The notes: a model not told the origin generated them from the letters alone. A stretch of 64,000 nt of DNA from UBA8752 sp002172485 (GCA_042089915.1 JBELJZ010000007.1:1-64000), one strand, 5' to 3'. Counted from the stretch's first letter, positions 1-8,827 are shown. Numbers and translations are program-made.

Positions 1-1
1 C

Positions 2-670
2 GAACTCGTCCAGCTCATGCCGCTGCTGCAAGCACGCGGGGTCTTCCTTGTGGCCATGGTGGGGCAGGTCGACAGCCCTGTTGCCCGGGGAGCCCAATGC
101 GTGCTCGACGTCTCGGTCGGGCAAGAGGCATGCCCCCACAACCTCGCCCCCACAACATCTTCTGCCACCCAACTCGCCATGGGCGACGCGTTGGCCATGG
201 CCCTCATGACAGCCCGTGGGTTCGGACCGGAGGACTTCGCCCGCTTTCATCCAGGCGGAAGCTTGGGCCGTCGCCTCCTGTTGCGGCTTGGCGACCTCCT
301 CAATGAACATCAATACGCCTACCTCGGACCAGACACCGCGCTCCAAGATGTGCTGCCCGCATTGTCCGCCGGACGGGTCGGTGCCGTGGCCGTCCTCCAA
401 GGTGGCCAACCGGATGGCGCCTTGCTCGGCATCATCACCGACGGCGACCTCCGCCGCGCCTTGGACCGGCCTGCCGCAGAATGGGCGGATTTGACGGCTG
501 CGGCCCTGCTCAATGAAACTCCCCAGTATCTCCCCCCGGACGCCTCGGCAGCCACCGCACTCGACCTTCTCGAGTCGAAACGGATGTCCCAGATCGTCAT
601 CCGTCATGAAGACGGCCGTTTCATGGGGTTCGTTCACCTGCATCAATTGATGGACGCAGGTCTGCGTTGA
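2..670 (+). CDS. kdsD: Arabinose-5-phosphate isomerase, C-terminal part
   Basis: Partial gene: the frame is already open at the left edge, so the N-terminal part of the sugar isomerase (SIS) domain lies outside. The enzyme interconverts ribulose 5-phosphate and arabinose 5-phosphate, the first step towards the Kdo sugar of lipopolysaccharide. Visible are the end of the SIS domain with the family stretch PHNLAPTTSSATQLAMGDAL, the phosphosugar-site segment HPGGSLGRR, and two CBS domains in the last ~120 residues, including GIITDGDLRRAL. tatC follows after 10 bases. CBS pairs at this position are normal for KdsD/KpsF proteins. The family call is firm; KdsD and its capsule paralogue KpsF cannot be told apart here. 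Confidence 0.93.
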   Translation, partial: ELVQLMPLLQARGVFLVAMVGQVDSPVARGAQCVLDVSVGQEACPHNLAPTTSSATQLAMGDALAMALMTARGFGPEDFARFHPGGSLGRRLLLRLGDLLNEHQYAYLGPDTALQDVLPALSAGRVGAVAVLQGGQPDGALLGIITDGDLRRALDRPAAEWADLTAAALLNETPQYLPPDASAATALDLLESKRMSQIVIRHEDGRFMGFVHLHQLMDAGLR

Positions 671-680
671 ACCACAGAGC

Positions 681-1526
681 ATGGCGGATCCTGGCGCACA
701 GACAGAGGAGATGGGGTTCATGGACCACCTCGAAGAATTGCGGCGGAGGTTGTTCTTCGCCCTGATCGGCATCCTATCTGCCGCCATCGTGCTGTTTGTC
801 CTGAAGGATTGGGTATTCAACCGGCTCATTTTTGCGCCGCGCAATCCCGATTTCATCACCTTTCGGGCCTGGTGTGCGCTGGGACATTGGACAGGTGCTG
901 GAGACCGACTCTGTGTGACCGACATCAGCTACGAGCTGATCAACACGACCATGCTGGGCAATTTCTCCGCCCACATTCTCGTGTCGGCCATCGGCGGTTT
1001 CATCGTCGCATTTCCCTTGACCTTCGGGCAAGTCTGGCGCTTCATTCGACCGGGCTTGCATGGCAATGAGGCCCAAGCCGTGCGCGGGGTGACATGGGCC
1101 GCCAGCTTCCTGTTCTTTCTGGGCGTCTGTTTCGGCTACTTCGTCATTGCACCACTGAGCCTGCAATTCCTCGGGCACTACGAGATCGGCGATGTCCAAG
1201 CGAGAATCGCCCTGATGAGCTACCTGAAAACGGTCGCGAGCATCACCTTGGCCGCCGGCCTGATTTTCCAGGTACCCGTCGTCATCCACTTCCTGGCCAA
1301 AATGGGCCTGGTGACGCCGGCTGGACTCCGGAAATTCCGCAAGCACACCCTCGTGGTGACCCTCATCGTGGCCGCCATCATCACCCCGCCCGACCTGACG
1401 TCGCAAGTGCTTGTGGCCATGCCCGTCTTGGGTCTGTATGAAATCGGGATCCTGCAAGCGCGCCGGATCCACCGCCGTCAGGAAACCGAATTCCCACGCG
1501 ACGCCAACCCCGATTCCACCGAATGA
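681..1526 (+). CDS. tatC: Sec-independent (Tat) translocase subunit TatC
   Basis: TatC is the multi-spanning membrane receptor of the twin-arginine pathway, which exports folded proteins. The 281-residue protein carries the hallmark MDHLEELRRRLF at the N-terminus and several strongly hydrophobic segments; the later FRKHTLVVTLIVAAIITPPD is the conserved C-terminal TatC region. Starting at 681 puts a short acidic leader before GFMDHLEELR; an ATG at 711 would also fit. The stop overlaps the lptB start by four bases (ATGA), so the two genes are translationally coupled. No tatA/B gene is seen in this window. Confidence 0.95.
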   Translation: MADPGAQTEEMGFMDHLEELRRRLFFALIGILSAAIVLFVLKDWVFNRLIFAPRNPDFITFRAWCALGHWTGAGDRLCVTDISYELINTTMLGNFSAHILVSAIGGFIVAFPLTFGQVWRFIRPGLHGNEAQAVRGVTWAASFLFFLGVCFGYFVIAPLSLQFLGHYEIGDVQARIALMSYLKTVASITLAAGLIFQVPVVIHFLAKMGLVTPAGLRKFRKHTLVVTLIVAAIITPPDLTSQVLVAMPVLGLYEIGILQARRIHRRQETEFPRDANPDSTE

Positions 1527-2284
1527 AACTCACCGCCCACGACATCGTGAAACAGTACGGCCGCCGAAAGGTGGTCGACCAAGTGGGATTTGAAGTCCAG
1601 ACAGGTGAGGTCGTCGGACTGCTGGGGCCGAACGGCGCCGGCAAAACGACCTCCTTCTACATGGTGACCGGCCTCGTTCAACCGGACGGAGGCCGGGTGA
1701 CGCTGGAGGACGAGGCGGGAACGGAGCACGACATCACCCGCGAGCCGATGTACCGCCGCGCCCAACGCGGCATCGGTTATCTGCCTCAAGAACCCTCTGT
1801 TTTCCGGAAACTCAGTGTCGAGGACAACATCCTCGCGGTCTTGGAAATGCACGTCAAGGATGCCACTGCGCGCAAAGCTCGGTTGGAAGAGCTGCTGGGA
1901 GAATTCGGCCTCACCCATGTGCGCCAGAACCGGGGAGACGTGCTCAGTGGTGGAGAGAAGCGCCGGACGGAAATCGCCCGGGCCCTCGCTGCCAACCCTC
2001 GCTTCATCCTGCTCGACGAGCCGTTCGCAGGTGTGGACCCCATTGCTGTGGAAGACATCCAGACCATCGTCTCCCAGCTGCGGACGAAGGGCATCGGCAT
2101 CCTCATCACCGACCACAACGTGCAAGAGACCTTGCACATCACCGACCGCGCCTACTTGCTGTTTGAAGGTCACATCCTCAAAGCCGGAACGGCCGAGGAA
2201 CTCGCTGCCGATCCGCAAGTGCGCAAGGTGTACCTCGGCCAAAATTTCGTGCTCCGTAGCCAACAGGAAGGGGCGGACGGCTGA
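1523..2284 (+). CDS. lptB: Lipopolysaccharide export ABC transporter ATPase LptB
   Basis: Cytoplasmic ATPase that powers LPS extraction from the inner membrane together with LptF, LptG and LptC. The 253-residue protein has Walker A GPNGAGKT at residues 35-42, signature LSGGEKRRTEIARAL, and Walker B LLDEPFAGVDPIAVED. FAGVDPI after Walker B is characteristic of LptB rather than of amino-acid ABC ATPases. It starts inside the tatC stop codon (ATGA) and is the last gene of a kdsD-tatC-lptB unit, consistent with an LPS theme. It converges on riboflavin synthase with only 10 bases between the two stops, and I see no hairpin there. Confidence 0.94.
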   Translation: MKLTAHDIVKQYGRRKVVDQVGFEVQTGEVVGLLGPNGAGKTTSFYMVTGLVQPDGGRVTLEDEAGTEHDITREPMYRRAQRGIGYLPQEPSVFRKLSVEDNILAVLEMHVKDATARKARLEELLGEFGLTHVRQNRGDVLSGGEKRRTEIARALAANPRFILLDEPFAGVDPIAVEDIQTIVSQLRTKGIGILITDHNVQETLHITDRAYLLFEGHILKAGTAEELAADPQVRKVYLGQNFVLRSQQEGADG

Positions 2285-2294
2285 TTCAGGCGTT

Positions 2295-2894
2295 TCAGCC
2301 CCGGCGTGCCATCATTTCGGCCACGTACTTCCCGACGACATCGAATTCGAGGTTGACCCGGTCTCCGACGGCCATCTTGTGGAATCCGGTGTGTGTCCAG
2401 GTGTAGGGAATGACCGTCACGGAAAAGCCTTCGGGGTTGGACTCCACGACCGTGAGGGACACGCCATTGACGGTGATGGAACCCTTGCTGACCGTGAGGT
2501 GGTGGTCGGCCACCGGATGGGCGAAGTGGACATTCCACGACCCGTCGCGGGCCTCGATGGCGGTCACGGTGGCGGTGGTGTCGACGTGGCCTTGGACGAT
2601 GTGCCCGTCCAGCCGGTCGCCCACCTTGGTGCACCGCTCGAGGTTCAGGACATCGCCGACCACCCGGTCGCCGAGCTGCGTGCGCTGCAGCGACTCCTCC
2701 ACCGCGGTCACGGTGTATTGGTCCCCATCGATCGCCACCACGGTCAAACACACCCCGTCGTGGGCCACACTCTGGTCGACCTTGAGTTCCGATGCGATGT
2801 CGGAGGACAAGGTGAAATGGCGGTTGGTGCCTTCATCCCGCAAGGCGGTCAGGGTCCCGAGGGTTTCGATGATTCCGGTAAACATGGGGGTCAT
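2295..2894 (-). CDS. ribE: Riboflavin synthase alpha chain
   Basis: Catalyses dismutation of two 6,7-dimethyl-8-ribityllumazine molecules to riboflavin. About 199 residues, with two homologous lumazine-binding halves: MFTGIIETLG opens the first, and the second contains GHVDTTATV. Internal motifs DGVCLTV and NGVSLTVVE are the paired signatures of the two barrels. The start at 2894 overlaps the stop of the upstream 900-residue gene as ATGA; the family usually begins at the second methionine (MFTG, 2885), so either may be used. Its dependence on the upstream secreted-protein gene for transcription is unusual for a housekeeping enzyme. No FMN riboswitch-like leader is present. Confidence 0.95.
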   Translation of the reverse strand: MTPMFTGIIETLGTLTALRDEGTNRHFTLSSDIASELKVDQSVAHDGVCLTVVAIDGDQYTVTAVEESLQRTQLGDRVVGDVLNLERCTKVGDRLDGHIVQGHVDTTATVTAIEARDGSWNVHFAHPVADHHLTVSKGSITVNGVSLTVVESNPEGFSVTVIPYTWTHTGFHKMAVGDRVNLEFDVVGKYVAEMMARRG

Positions 2895-5593
2895 TCTTGG
2901 CCTTCATCCAAACCGCCGAGCAACTGGAAGGTTCCCGAGAACCGCTCCGGGACGATGCCGACCAGGCGACGGGTGTAGACCGTGCAGGTGTAATGGTAGG
3001 TACCGTCGGCGCAGATGGCCCCGGTCGTGGCGTGGGTGCCGTTCCAGTCGAGCTCGGGGTCGGTGGATTGCCAGACCTGTTCGCCCCACCGGTTGAAGAC
3101 CCTGAAGTCCACGCTGTCCACGAATTTCCACGGGAACGGCTGATAGCGGTCGTTCAGACCGTCCAGATTCGGGGTGAAAATGTTGGGCAGGAAGTAGAAG
3201 GGACAATTGTCCGTGCACACGGTGTCGCCCAAGGCGCTCTCGTTGCGGCGCAAGGCCCCATCAGGTCCGGGCAGTAGGCTGTCCAATGCCGTCATGCTCC
3301 AGCACCCGGCAATGGATCCGCCCAATTCCGCCGAGGTCCACACCCTGACCGTGTCGGCACTGGACGTCCATTCGTCCAACAAGGTCAAGGCCGCGTCCAA
3401 GCTGTCGCTTCGATACAGGCGGAGGCCCGTGACATCGTCCGCGCAGTCCGGATCCGACCAGCGCAAGGTGACCGTCTCCACCGCGCAATCCGCTTCCACC
3501 GTGAAAGGCGGTGGACAAGGCGGTTCCGTGTCGTACGGCGTCGTGCAGCGAATGGCACTCCAATTCTCGATGGGGTCGAGGATGCCGGGTGACCCGTACG
3601 TGCCCAACGTCCGGACGCGGTAGCAAACGGGCACACCATTGACCAACCCGGTGTCGACAAAGGCTGGCTCCGCCACGGTGTCCAACAGGGACAGCCCGCC
3701 ACCGGCCAGCACGCGGTGAAAGACATACGCGGTGTCGAACCAAGGCCGACCTGGCGGCACATTCATCAGGACGCTGTTGTCCGCGGGGGTCAGGCTCAAT
3801 TCCGGAACAGGTGCCGGGGTGGACGTGCCAATGGCATCCTCACCGCTCCAGCACGTGACCCGATAGCGCCAGAGCGGGGTCTCGGTGTCGATGCCCGCGT
3901 GCAAGTGGGCTGTGTCGAGCGCACCCACGAATGCGGCCGTCGGGCCTTCCCAAACTGTGCTCCACGCCTGTCCCGTCGCCGGCTGTCCTTCCAGGACATA
4001 GCGATAGGGTCCGGGGAACGCCACGGCCGTGTCCGCATCGGTCGGGGGGGACCAACGCACCCACACTTCGCCGGCTTCGGGGTCGGACACTTCCACCGAC
4101 GCTGTGGTCATGACCGGCACACCTTTGTCAATGCGGGCGCACGCTTCGGGTCCCACCTTGCTGCGCGCCCCATCCGGCATCACGGCCACGATGCGATAAC
4201 AATAAGTCGCCCCGTAGCTCAGGGTGGCCACATCGAGGTGGGCATTGTTGCCCAACCCCGCCACCGTCGTGAGAAGCTGGTAGCCGGCGCCCGCGGGCAT
4301 GCCGACTTCACAATCGCCGGAGGCCACATCCTCGGTCCCGATTCGGCGGTACACGTCGTACCCCCCCAAATCCTGAAGGGCTTCGGAATATTGGCTGGCG
4401 CATGGATGGACAGGCCAGTCAACTTCCACGGCATTGCCGATGGGATTGGCCGCGGTCGCCGTCACAGGGCGGGCCAACACGGTCACATTGACGGTCTCCA
4501 CGTCACTCAGCGGAACCGCATCCTGGTCGGTCGCCTTGAACACCACTTGGTAGGGTGCCTGGCGGACGGCGTCACACCCGGGCGTCCAGCTGAACGTTCC
4601 CACATCCTGCGCCGGATTCCACGCAAAATCCGCCTCGGGATCCAGCGCTTCAAACGGTCCGCCGATGGCGGTCACCGTCACGTTGTCGCCATTGGGGTCG
4701 GAGGCCGACACTGTGAATGTCAGGGTCTCTCCTTGGACAATGCACGTGTCGGGGGGCACCTGCACGACAGGCGGTTCGTTGGGACAGGTCTCCACATTGA
4801 TCTGCATGTCCCGAATGACCTCACCGACCATCCGCCATTGACCGGCCACCCATCGCCATTCGCGAATCCGCAAGGCCATGTTGTATTCGCCGGCTTGCTG
4901 CGGTGCGTTCCACACCACCGTGCCGGTCAGGGGTTCCACGTCAAACTCTCCGCCGGCCCCGTCCACTTCATTGGGCTGGACAAACCCTTCGATGGGGAGG
5001 CAATCAAAGCCAGCGCAGGCGACCAGGTCGTAACTCAGCGAATCGCCGTCGGGGTCATAGGCGGCGGGGTTGTGCTCCCACCTTTGGTTGATGCAGGCGT
5101 TCTCAATGGCCGGTGCCAACAGCAGGGGGCTGTCGTTTTGCCCAGCTTCCGGATCGATGATGAGCTGGGAGGTGATGCAGAATGGGACGTCCACCGAACC
5201 GGGGATGTTGAGGACACCGCCATTCCGGTTGGGGTCCTCGACCACCAAAGTGTAGATGCCCGGCCCGGAATAGGTGTGCAAACCCTGGTAGAGGTTCAAC
5301 CGCACATCCCCATCCAACAGTTCTCCGGTGGGATTTCCCGCCCCGTCAAGCGGACCGTTGATGCGCGGCAAGCTGTCCTGCCCCGCCGTGTTGCCCTCAT
5401 CGCCCCACAACAGGGCAAGCCAAGGCCGGTCGGCCACCACGGACGCCTTGGTGTACGTGGTGATGGTCACCTCGTACGTCGTGCCCTCCACATGCCGATA
5501 GGTGATCTCCCCGGCACGGTTGTGTGTGGCACTCGCATGCAGGCTGGCCAGCATGGCGAAGAGGAGGAAAAGGGGCGCGAACCGCATGGGCAT
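2891..5593 (-). CDS. Secreted protein with gliding-associated (type IX secretion) C-terminal domain
   Basis: Large exported protein of 900 residues. A signal peptide occupies the first ~22 residues (hydrophobic run FAPLFLLFAMLASLHASA) and is followed by THNRAGEITYRHVEG, a common N-terminus in Bacteroidota surface proteins. The middle holds cadherin/PKD-like and fibronectin-III-like segments (DPNGDNVTVTAIGGPF; repeated YCYRIVAV / VCYRVRTL strands). The last ~100 residues, from FLPNIFTPNLDGLND to the end, match the CHU_C/type B sorting domain: NRWGEQVWQS and the WNGT turn are visible. This predicts export by the type IX system and surface attachment or release. Substrate unknown. A second ATG at 5587 (MRFAP) fits the signal peptide equally well and sits 7 bases after a -7-like box. 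Confidence 0.9.
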   Translation of the reverse strand: MPMRFAPLFLLFAMLASLHASATHNRAGEITYRHVEGTTYEVTITTYTKASVVADRPWLALLWGDEGNTAGQDSLPRINGPLDGAGNPTGELLDGDVRLNLYQGLHTYSGPGIYTLVVEDPNRNGGVLNIPGSVDVPFCITSQLIIDPEAGQNDSPLLLAPAIENACINQRWEHNPAAYDPDGDSLSYDLVACAGFDCLPIEGFVQPNEVDGAGGEFDVEPLTGTVVWNAPQQAGEYNMALRIREWRWVAGQWRMVGEVIRDMQINVETCPNEPPVVQVPPDTCIVQGETLTFTVSASDPNGDNVTVTAIGGPFEALDPEADFAWNPAQDVGTFSWTPGCDAVRQAPYQVVFKATDQDAVPLSDVETVNVTVLARPVTATAANPIGNAVEVDWPVHPCASQYSEALQDLGGYDVYRRIGTEDVASGDCEVGMPAGAGYQLLTTVAGLGNNAHLDVATLSYGATYCYRIVAVMPDGARSKVGPEACARIDKGVPVMTTASVEVSDPEAGEVWVRWSPPTDADTAVAFPGPYRYVLEGQPATGQAWSTVWEGPTAAFVGALDTAHLHAGIDTETPLWRYRVTCWSGEDAIGTSTPAPVPELSLTPADNSVLMNVPPGRPWFDTAYVFHRVLAGGGLSLLDTVAEPAFVDTGLVNGVPVCYRVRTLGTYGSPGILDPIENWSAIRCTTPYDTEPPCPPPFTVEADCAVETVTLRWSDPDCADDVTGLRLYRSDSLDAALTLLDEWTSSADTVRVWTSAELGGSIAGCWSMTALDSLLPGPDGALRRNESALGDTVCTDNCPFYFLPNIFTPNLDGLNDRYQPFPWKFVDSVDFRVFNRWGEQVWQSTDPELDWNGTHATTGAICADGTYHYTCTVYTRRLVGIVPERFSGTFQLLGGLDEGQE

Positions 5594-5594
5594 C

Positions 5595-5602
5595 GAAAGG
5601 TA
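5595..5602 (-). promoter_or_regulatory. Putative -7 box (TACCTTTC) for the T9SS protein gene
   Basis: On the minus strand the octamer TACCTTTC, followed by G, lies immediately before the ATG at 5593 and 7 bases before the in-frame ATG at 5587. It resembles the Bacteroidota -7 consensus TAnnTTTG. If it is used, transcription starts at or beyond the first ATG, which favours the second ATG as start codon. Confidence 0.4.
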
Positions 5603-5693
5603 AACGCCCGCTCGCCGAGGAAGTTGACCTCCGGTGCAAAAATTCCCCCTGCAGGTGGGCGTGACAGCCAGCGCTCGGCGCCCGCCTCCGAAC

Positions 5694-5701
5694 TACCTTC
5701 G
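5694..5701 (+). promoter_or_regulatory. Putative -7 box (TACCTTCG) four bases before pdxA
   Basis: TACCTTCG followed by CGAC and then the ATG of pdxA at 5706. It matches TAnnTTTG at seven of eight positions. The four-base spacing would place the transcript 5' end at or next to the initiator. I see no TTG at the expected -33 position. Confidence 0.45.
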
Positions 5702-5705
5702 CGAC

Positions 5706-6773
5706 ATGGCGAAACGCAAGCCCGTGCGCATTGGACTGACCTGGGGCGACCCTCACGGGGTCGGCTCGGAATGCATCCTGAAGGCCTTTGAGGACGAGCG
5801 GATGTTGGAAGACCTCACGCCGGTGGTCTATGGACATGCCGAGTCCCTCCGACAGCAAGCGGCCCATTTCGGAATCCGAATGGACATCCGCGATGTCGAA
5901 GATGCCGCCGATGCCAAGCCGGGCATCCTCTCCTGTGTGGACATTGCACCGGGGCTGTTGGAACCGGATTGGGGCCAACCGCATCCCGATGCAGGCGAAT
6001 TCGCCCGACTCAGCCTCGAGTCGGCCGTCAAGGACCTGGCCTCGACGAAGGTGGACGTGCTGGTCACGGCTCCCATCAACAAGGACACCATCCAAAGCGG
6101 CCAATTCAAGTTTCCGGGCCACACCGAATACCTCGCGGACAAAGCGGGGGTCAAGGATGTGCTGATGATCCTGGCTTCCGACGCCCTTCGCGTGGGCGTG
6201 GTGACGGGACACCTTCCCTTGAAAGACGTCTCCGCCAACCTCACCAAGGACAACATTGTCCACCGTGGCACCATGCTGTACGACAGCCTGTGCAAGGACT
6301 TCGGCATTGCCACCCCCCGCATCGCCATGTTGGGCCTCAACCCACACGCCGGGGACAACGGGCTGATTGGAGACGAAGAAAAAACCACCATCCTTCCCGC
6401 CGTCCGCGCACTGCAAGAAGCTGGCATTCAAGCCCAGGGTCCGTTTGGCGCCGACGGCTTCTTCGGAAGCGGAGATCACCGGCACTTCGATGGTGTCCTC
6501 GCGATGTACCATGACCAAGGGCTGATTCCCTTCAAGAGCCTCAGCTTTGGTCAAGGTGTCAACTTCACTGCCGGACTGCCCATCGTGCGCACCAGTCCCG
6601 ATCACGGCACGGCCTTCGACATCGCCGGCAAAGGACAAGCGGACGGCAGCAGCCTCCGGGCCGCATGCTGGATGGCCGCAGACATTCGCCATCGGCGCAT
6701 GGAGTACCGAGAAATGACAGCCAACCCCCTTCCAGTGTCCCGCAAAAAGGACCACGATCGGGAGCGCTTCTGA
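5706..6773 (+). CDS. pdxA: 4-hydroxythreonine-4-phosphate dehydrogenase
   Basis: PdxA oxidises 4-phosphohydroxy-L-threonine in the DXP-dependent route to pyridoxal phosphate. The 355-residue protein has the N-terminal GLTWGDPHGVGSE, the metal-site segment TAPINKDTI and GHTEYLA, and the C-terminal MYHDQGLIPFK and GLPIVRTSPDHGTAFDIAG regions. These carry the divalent-metal histidines and the active-site loop. The frame extends upstream, but the ATG at 5706 is the family N-terminus and follows a -7-like box by four bases. It heads the pdxA, DUF177, rpmF, fabH, accB, accC run typical of Bacteroidota. No pdxJ is in the window. Confidence 0.96.
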   Translation: MAKRKPVRIGLTWGDPHGVGSECILKAFEDERMLEDLTPVVYGHAESLRQQAAHFGIRMDIRDVEDAADAKPGILSCVDIAPGLLEPDWGQPHPDAGEFARLSLESAVKDLASTKVDVLVTAPINKDTIQSGQFKFPGHTEYLADKAGVKDVLMILASDALRVGVVTGHLPLKDVSANLTKDNIVHRGTMLYDSLCKDFGIATPRIAMLGLNPHAGDNGLIGDEEKTTILPAVRALQEAGIQAQGPFGADGFFGSGDHRHFDGVLAMYHDQGLIPFKSLSFGQGVNFTAGLPIVRTSPDHGTAFDIAGKGQADGSSLRAACWMAADIRHRRMEYREMTANPLPVSRKKDHDRERF

Positions 6774-6812
6774 GGCGCCCGCTGAGAGCGTCGAAGTTTT
6801 CAACGAAAACCG

Positions 6813-6820
6813 TACCTTTG
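6813..6820 (+). promoter_or_regulatory. Putative -7 box (TACCTTTG) upstream of DUF177-rpmF
   Basis: Exact match to TAnnTTTG (TACCTTTG), 25 bases before the DUF177 start. At the expected -33 position (19-base spacer) the trimer is TCG at 6791-6793, one mismatch from TTG. This would give DUF177 and rpmF their own promoter with a short leader inside the longer pdxA-accC run. Confidence 0.5.
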
Positions 6821-6845
6821 CCCCCCTCTCAAACCGGGGGGAGCC

Positions 6846-7415
6846 ATGCGTCCGAAAGCAGAGTTCGAAATTCCCTACACGGGATTGGGTCTCGGCCAGC
6901 ACGCATTCGATTTCCGGTTGGATGAGGCGTTCTTTCAAACGTTCGACCCCCAAGGCCTCGTCGATGCTGACATTCAAGCAGAGACGGTGCTCGACAGGTT
7001 CGACGAGATGATGCACTTCGACGTCCGGGTCACCGGAACCGTCCAAGCTGCCTGCGACCGGTGCAACGCACCGATGACCGTGGACATCGAATGTCGGACA
7101 CGCTATGTGATCCAATTCGGCAGCGACACCCACAAAACCGATGACGACATCCTCGTTCTCGGTCCGCAGGAGCACCTGTTGGATGTGCGCGAATTCCTCT
7201 ACGAAAGCACCATGCTGGGCATGCCCCTGCGCCGCGCTCACGAGGACATGGCGGACTGCGACCCTCAGGTCGTCCAGTGGTTGGCCGGGTCGACGGACCA
7301 CGCTCCAGATGAAGAAGTGCAAGAAGAGAAGACAAAGAACGACATCGACCCGAGATGGGCAGCCTTGAAAGGGCTCCAATCGGACGAGGAGAAGGACCGA
7401 GGAGAATCCAAATAA
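6846..7415 (+). CDS. DUF177 (YceD-like) protein
   Basis: Protein of 189 residues in the DUF177/YceD family, almost always encoded just before rpmF. In plants and bacteria the family is linked to 23S rRNA maturation, but the exact role is unsettled. The protein shows an N-terminal region with IPYTGLGLGQHAFDF and a central CDRCNAPM motif (CxxC) typical of the family, followed by an acidic C-terminus, rich in Glu and Lys, that ends near KGLQSDEEKDRGESK. Position 46 bases before rpmF supports the assignment and suggests shared expression with ribosomal protein L32. Confidence 0.88.
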   Translation: MRPKAEFEIPYTGLGLGQHAFDFRLDEAFFQTFDPQGLVDADIQAETVLDRFDEMMHFDVRVTGTVQAACDRCNAPMTVDIECRTRYVIQFGSDTHKTDDDILVLGPQEHLLDVREFLYESTMLGMPLRRAHEDMADCDPQVVQWLAGSTDHAPDEEVQEEKTKNDIDPRWAALKGLQSDEEKDRGESK

Positions 7416-7460
7416 GCAACCCCACCAACGCGCTTCGGCGCGGCGGAAACACAATACGAC

Positions 7461-7655
7461 ATGGCACATCCCAAGAGACGCCAAAGCAAGACGCGCTCCC
7501 GCAAGCGCCGGACACACTACAAGGCCGAGACGCCCAACGTGTCCACGTGCAGCAGCACGGGCCAAGCCCACATGTTCCACCGCGCCCACTGGTACGAGGG
7601 CAAGCTCTACTACAAGGGCCGCGTGGTGATGGAGAAGGAGTCGGCCGAGGCCTGA
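7461..7655 (+). CDS. rpmF: 50S ribosomal protein L32
   Basis: Small basic protein (64 residues) of the large ribosomal subunit. It begins MAHPKRRQSKTRSRKRRTHY, which is the L32 N-terminus, and contains the conserved STGQAHMFHRAHW region. Only one cysteine (in VSTCSS) remains of the four that form a zinc ribbon in other bacteria, so this is a zinc-free (C-minus) L32. It follows DUF177 closely, as in most Bacteroidota. plsX, often found between rpmF and fabH in other phyla, is absent. A hairpin with a T-run follows 30 bases after the stop. Confidence 0.96.
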   Translation: MAHPKRRQSKTRSRKRRTHYKAETPNVSTCSSTGQAHMFHRAHWYEGKLYYKGRVVMEKESAEA

Positions 7656-7684
7656 TTCCCACCCCCACACTCTTTTCGGTGAAG

Positions 7685-7716
7685 ACCCGCTTCGGACCTG
7701 TCCGTTGCGGGTTTTT
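7685..7716 (+). terminator. Rho-independent terminator after rpmF
   Basis: Inverted repeat ACCCGC / GCGGGT enclosing a second pair CGGA / TCCG, followed by TTTT. It separates DUF177-rpmF from fabH and could reduce readthrough into the fatty-acid genes. Confidence 0.7.
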
Positions 7717-7819
7717 CCACATCCAATGGTGACGGCTTCGCTCACAACGGCGAACTCAGCACCTTGGCCGGACCTAATTTCGGCGATTCACCTTCCGGAA
7801 AGCACCGAACCCGAACCTG

Positions 7820-8827
7820 ATGAGTTCTCCTCAAACTGCCGCCATCACTGCTGCTCATGGCTGGCTACCCCCTGACATCCTCAGCAATGCCGACCTCGAA
7901 AAGATGGTCGACACCAACGACGAGTGGATCCGCACCCGAACGGGCATCAGCGAGCGCCGCATCCTCAAAGACCCTGAAAAGGCCACGTCCGACATGGTCG
8001 CCAAGGTCATCGAGGGCCTGTGCGAACAGCGCGGCATGTCCGCCGAGGAAATCGACCTCGTGATCGTGGCCACGGTCACCCCCGACATGTTCTTCCCCTC
8101 CACGGCACAGCTCGCTTGCCACAAGGCCGGCGCATCCAACGCGTGGGGCTTCGATTTGAGTGCGGCGTGCAGCGGATTCCTCTTTGCCTTGCGCACCGGA
8201 GGACAATTCATTTCCAACGGCACCCACAAGAAGGTGGTGGTCGTCGGCTCGGACAAGATGAGCAGCATCGTGGACTACACGGACCGCACCACCTGCGTCC
8301 TCTTTGGTGACGCCGCCGCCGGGGTGCTCCTCGAGGCCGACCCCACTGGGGAGACCGGCATCCAAGATGCCATCTTGCGCAGCGACGGTGCCGGAGGCGA
8401 ATACCTCCGCATGCAAGGCGGTGGCTCGCTGAACCCCGCCAGTGCGGCTTCCATCGAGGCCAAGATGCACTACATCGAACAGGATGGCCGCCCGGTGTTC
8501 AAGGCGGCGGTCACGTCCATGGCCGACGTGAGCTACGAAATCATGGAGCGCAATGGCCTCACCGGCGATGACATCTCCTGGCTCGTTCCCCACCAAGCCA
8601 ACCTGCGCATCATCGATGCCACGGCCAACCGGATGGGCGTCACCCGAGACAAGGTGATGATCAACATTGAGAAGTACGGAAACACGACGGCAGCGACCAT
8701 CCCTCTTTGTTTGTGGGAGTGGCAAAACCGCCTCACGCCAGGCGAAAACCTCATTCTGAGCGCCTTCGGTGGTGGCTTCACCTGGGGCAGCATCTGGCTG
8801 AAGTGGGCCATGTCACCCAAAGCCTAA
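7820..8827 (+). CDS. fabH: Beta-ketoacyl-ACP synthase III
   Basis: Starts fatty acid synthesis by condensing an acyl-CoA with malonyl-ACP. The 335-residue thiolase-fold enzyme shows the full catalytic triad: Cys117 in SAACSGF, His258 in VPHQANLRI and Asn288 in YGNTTAATIPL. The N-terminal TNDEWIRTRTGISERR is the FabH signature. A TAATTTCG box at 7775-7782 lies 37 bases before the start. accB and accC follow, so initiation of fatty acids and malonyl-CoA supply are encoded side by side. Acyl-CoA preference (acetyl or branched) cannot be read from sequence alone. Confidence 0.96.
   Translation: MSSPQTAAITAAHGWLPPDILSNADLEKMVDTNDEWIRTRTGISERRILKDPEKATSDMVAKVIEGLCEQRGMSAEEIDLVIVATVTPDMFFPSTAQLACHKAGASNAWGFDLSAACSGFLFALRTGGQFISNGTHKKVVVVGSDKMSSIVDYTDRTTCVLFGDAAAGVLLEADPTGETGIQDAILRSDGAGGEYLRMQGGGSLNPASAASIEAKMHYIEQDGRPVFKAAVTSMADVSYEIMERNGLTGDDISWLVPHQANLRIIDATANRMGVTRDKVMINIEKYGNTTAATIPLCLWEWQNRLTPGENLILSAFGGGFTWGSIWLKWAMSPKA

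Noticed and set aside
3716..5791. Plus-strand open frame of about 690 codons opposite the T9SS protein
   Set aside because: The minus-strand protein has a signal peptide and a known C-terminal domain; the plus frame is its shadow.
7461..7655. L32 lacking three of four zinc cysteines as a damaged gene
   Set aside because: Zinc-free L32 variants are normal; the rest of the protein is intact.
5397..7745. Very long open frame on the minus strand (about 780 codons) antisense to pdxA, DUF177 and rpmF
   Set aside because: It covers several well-conserved plus-strand genes; long antisense frames are expected in GC-rich DNA with strong third-position bias, and no domain is recognisable.
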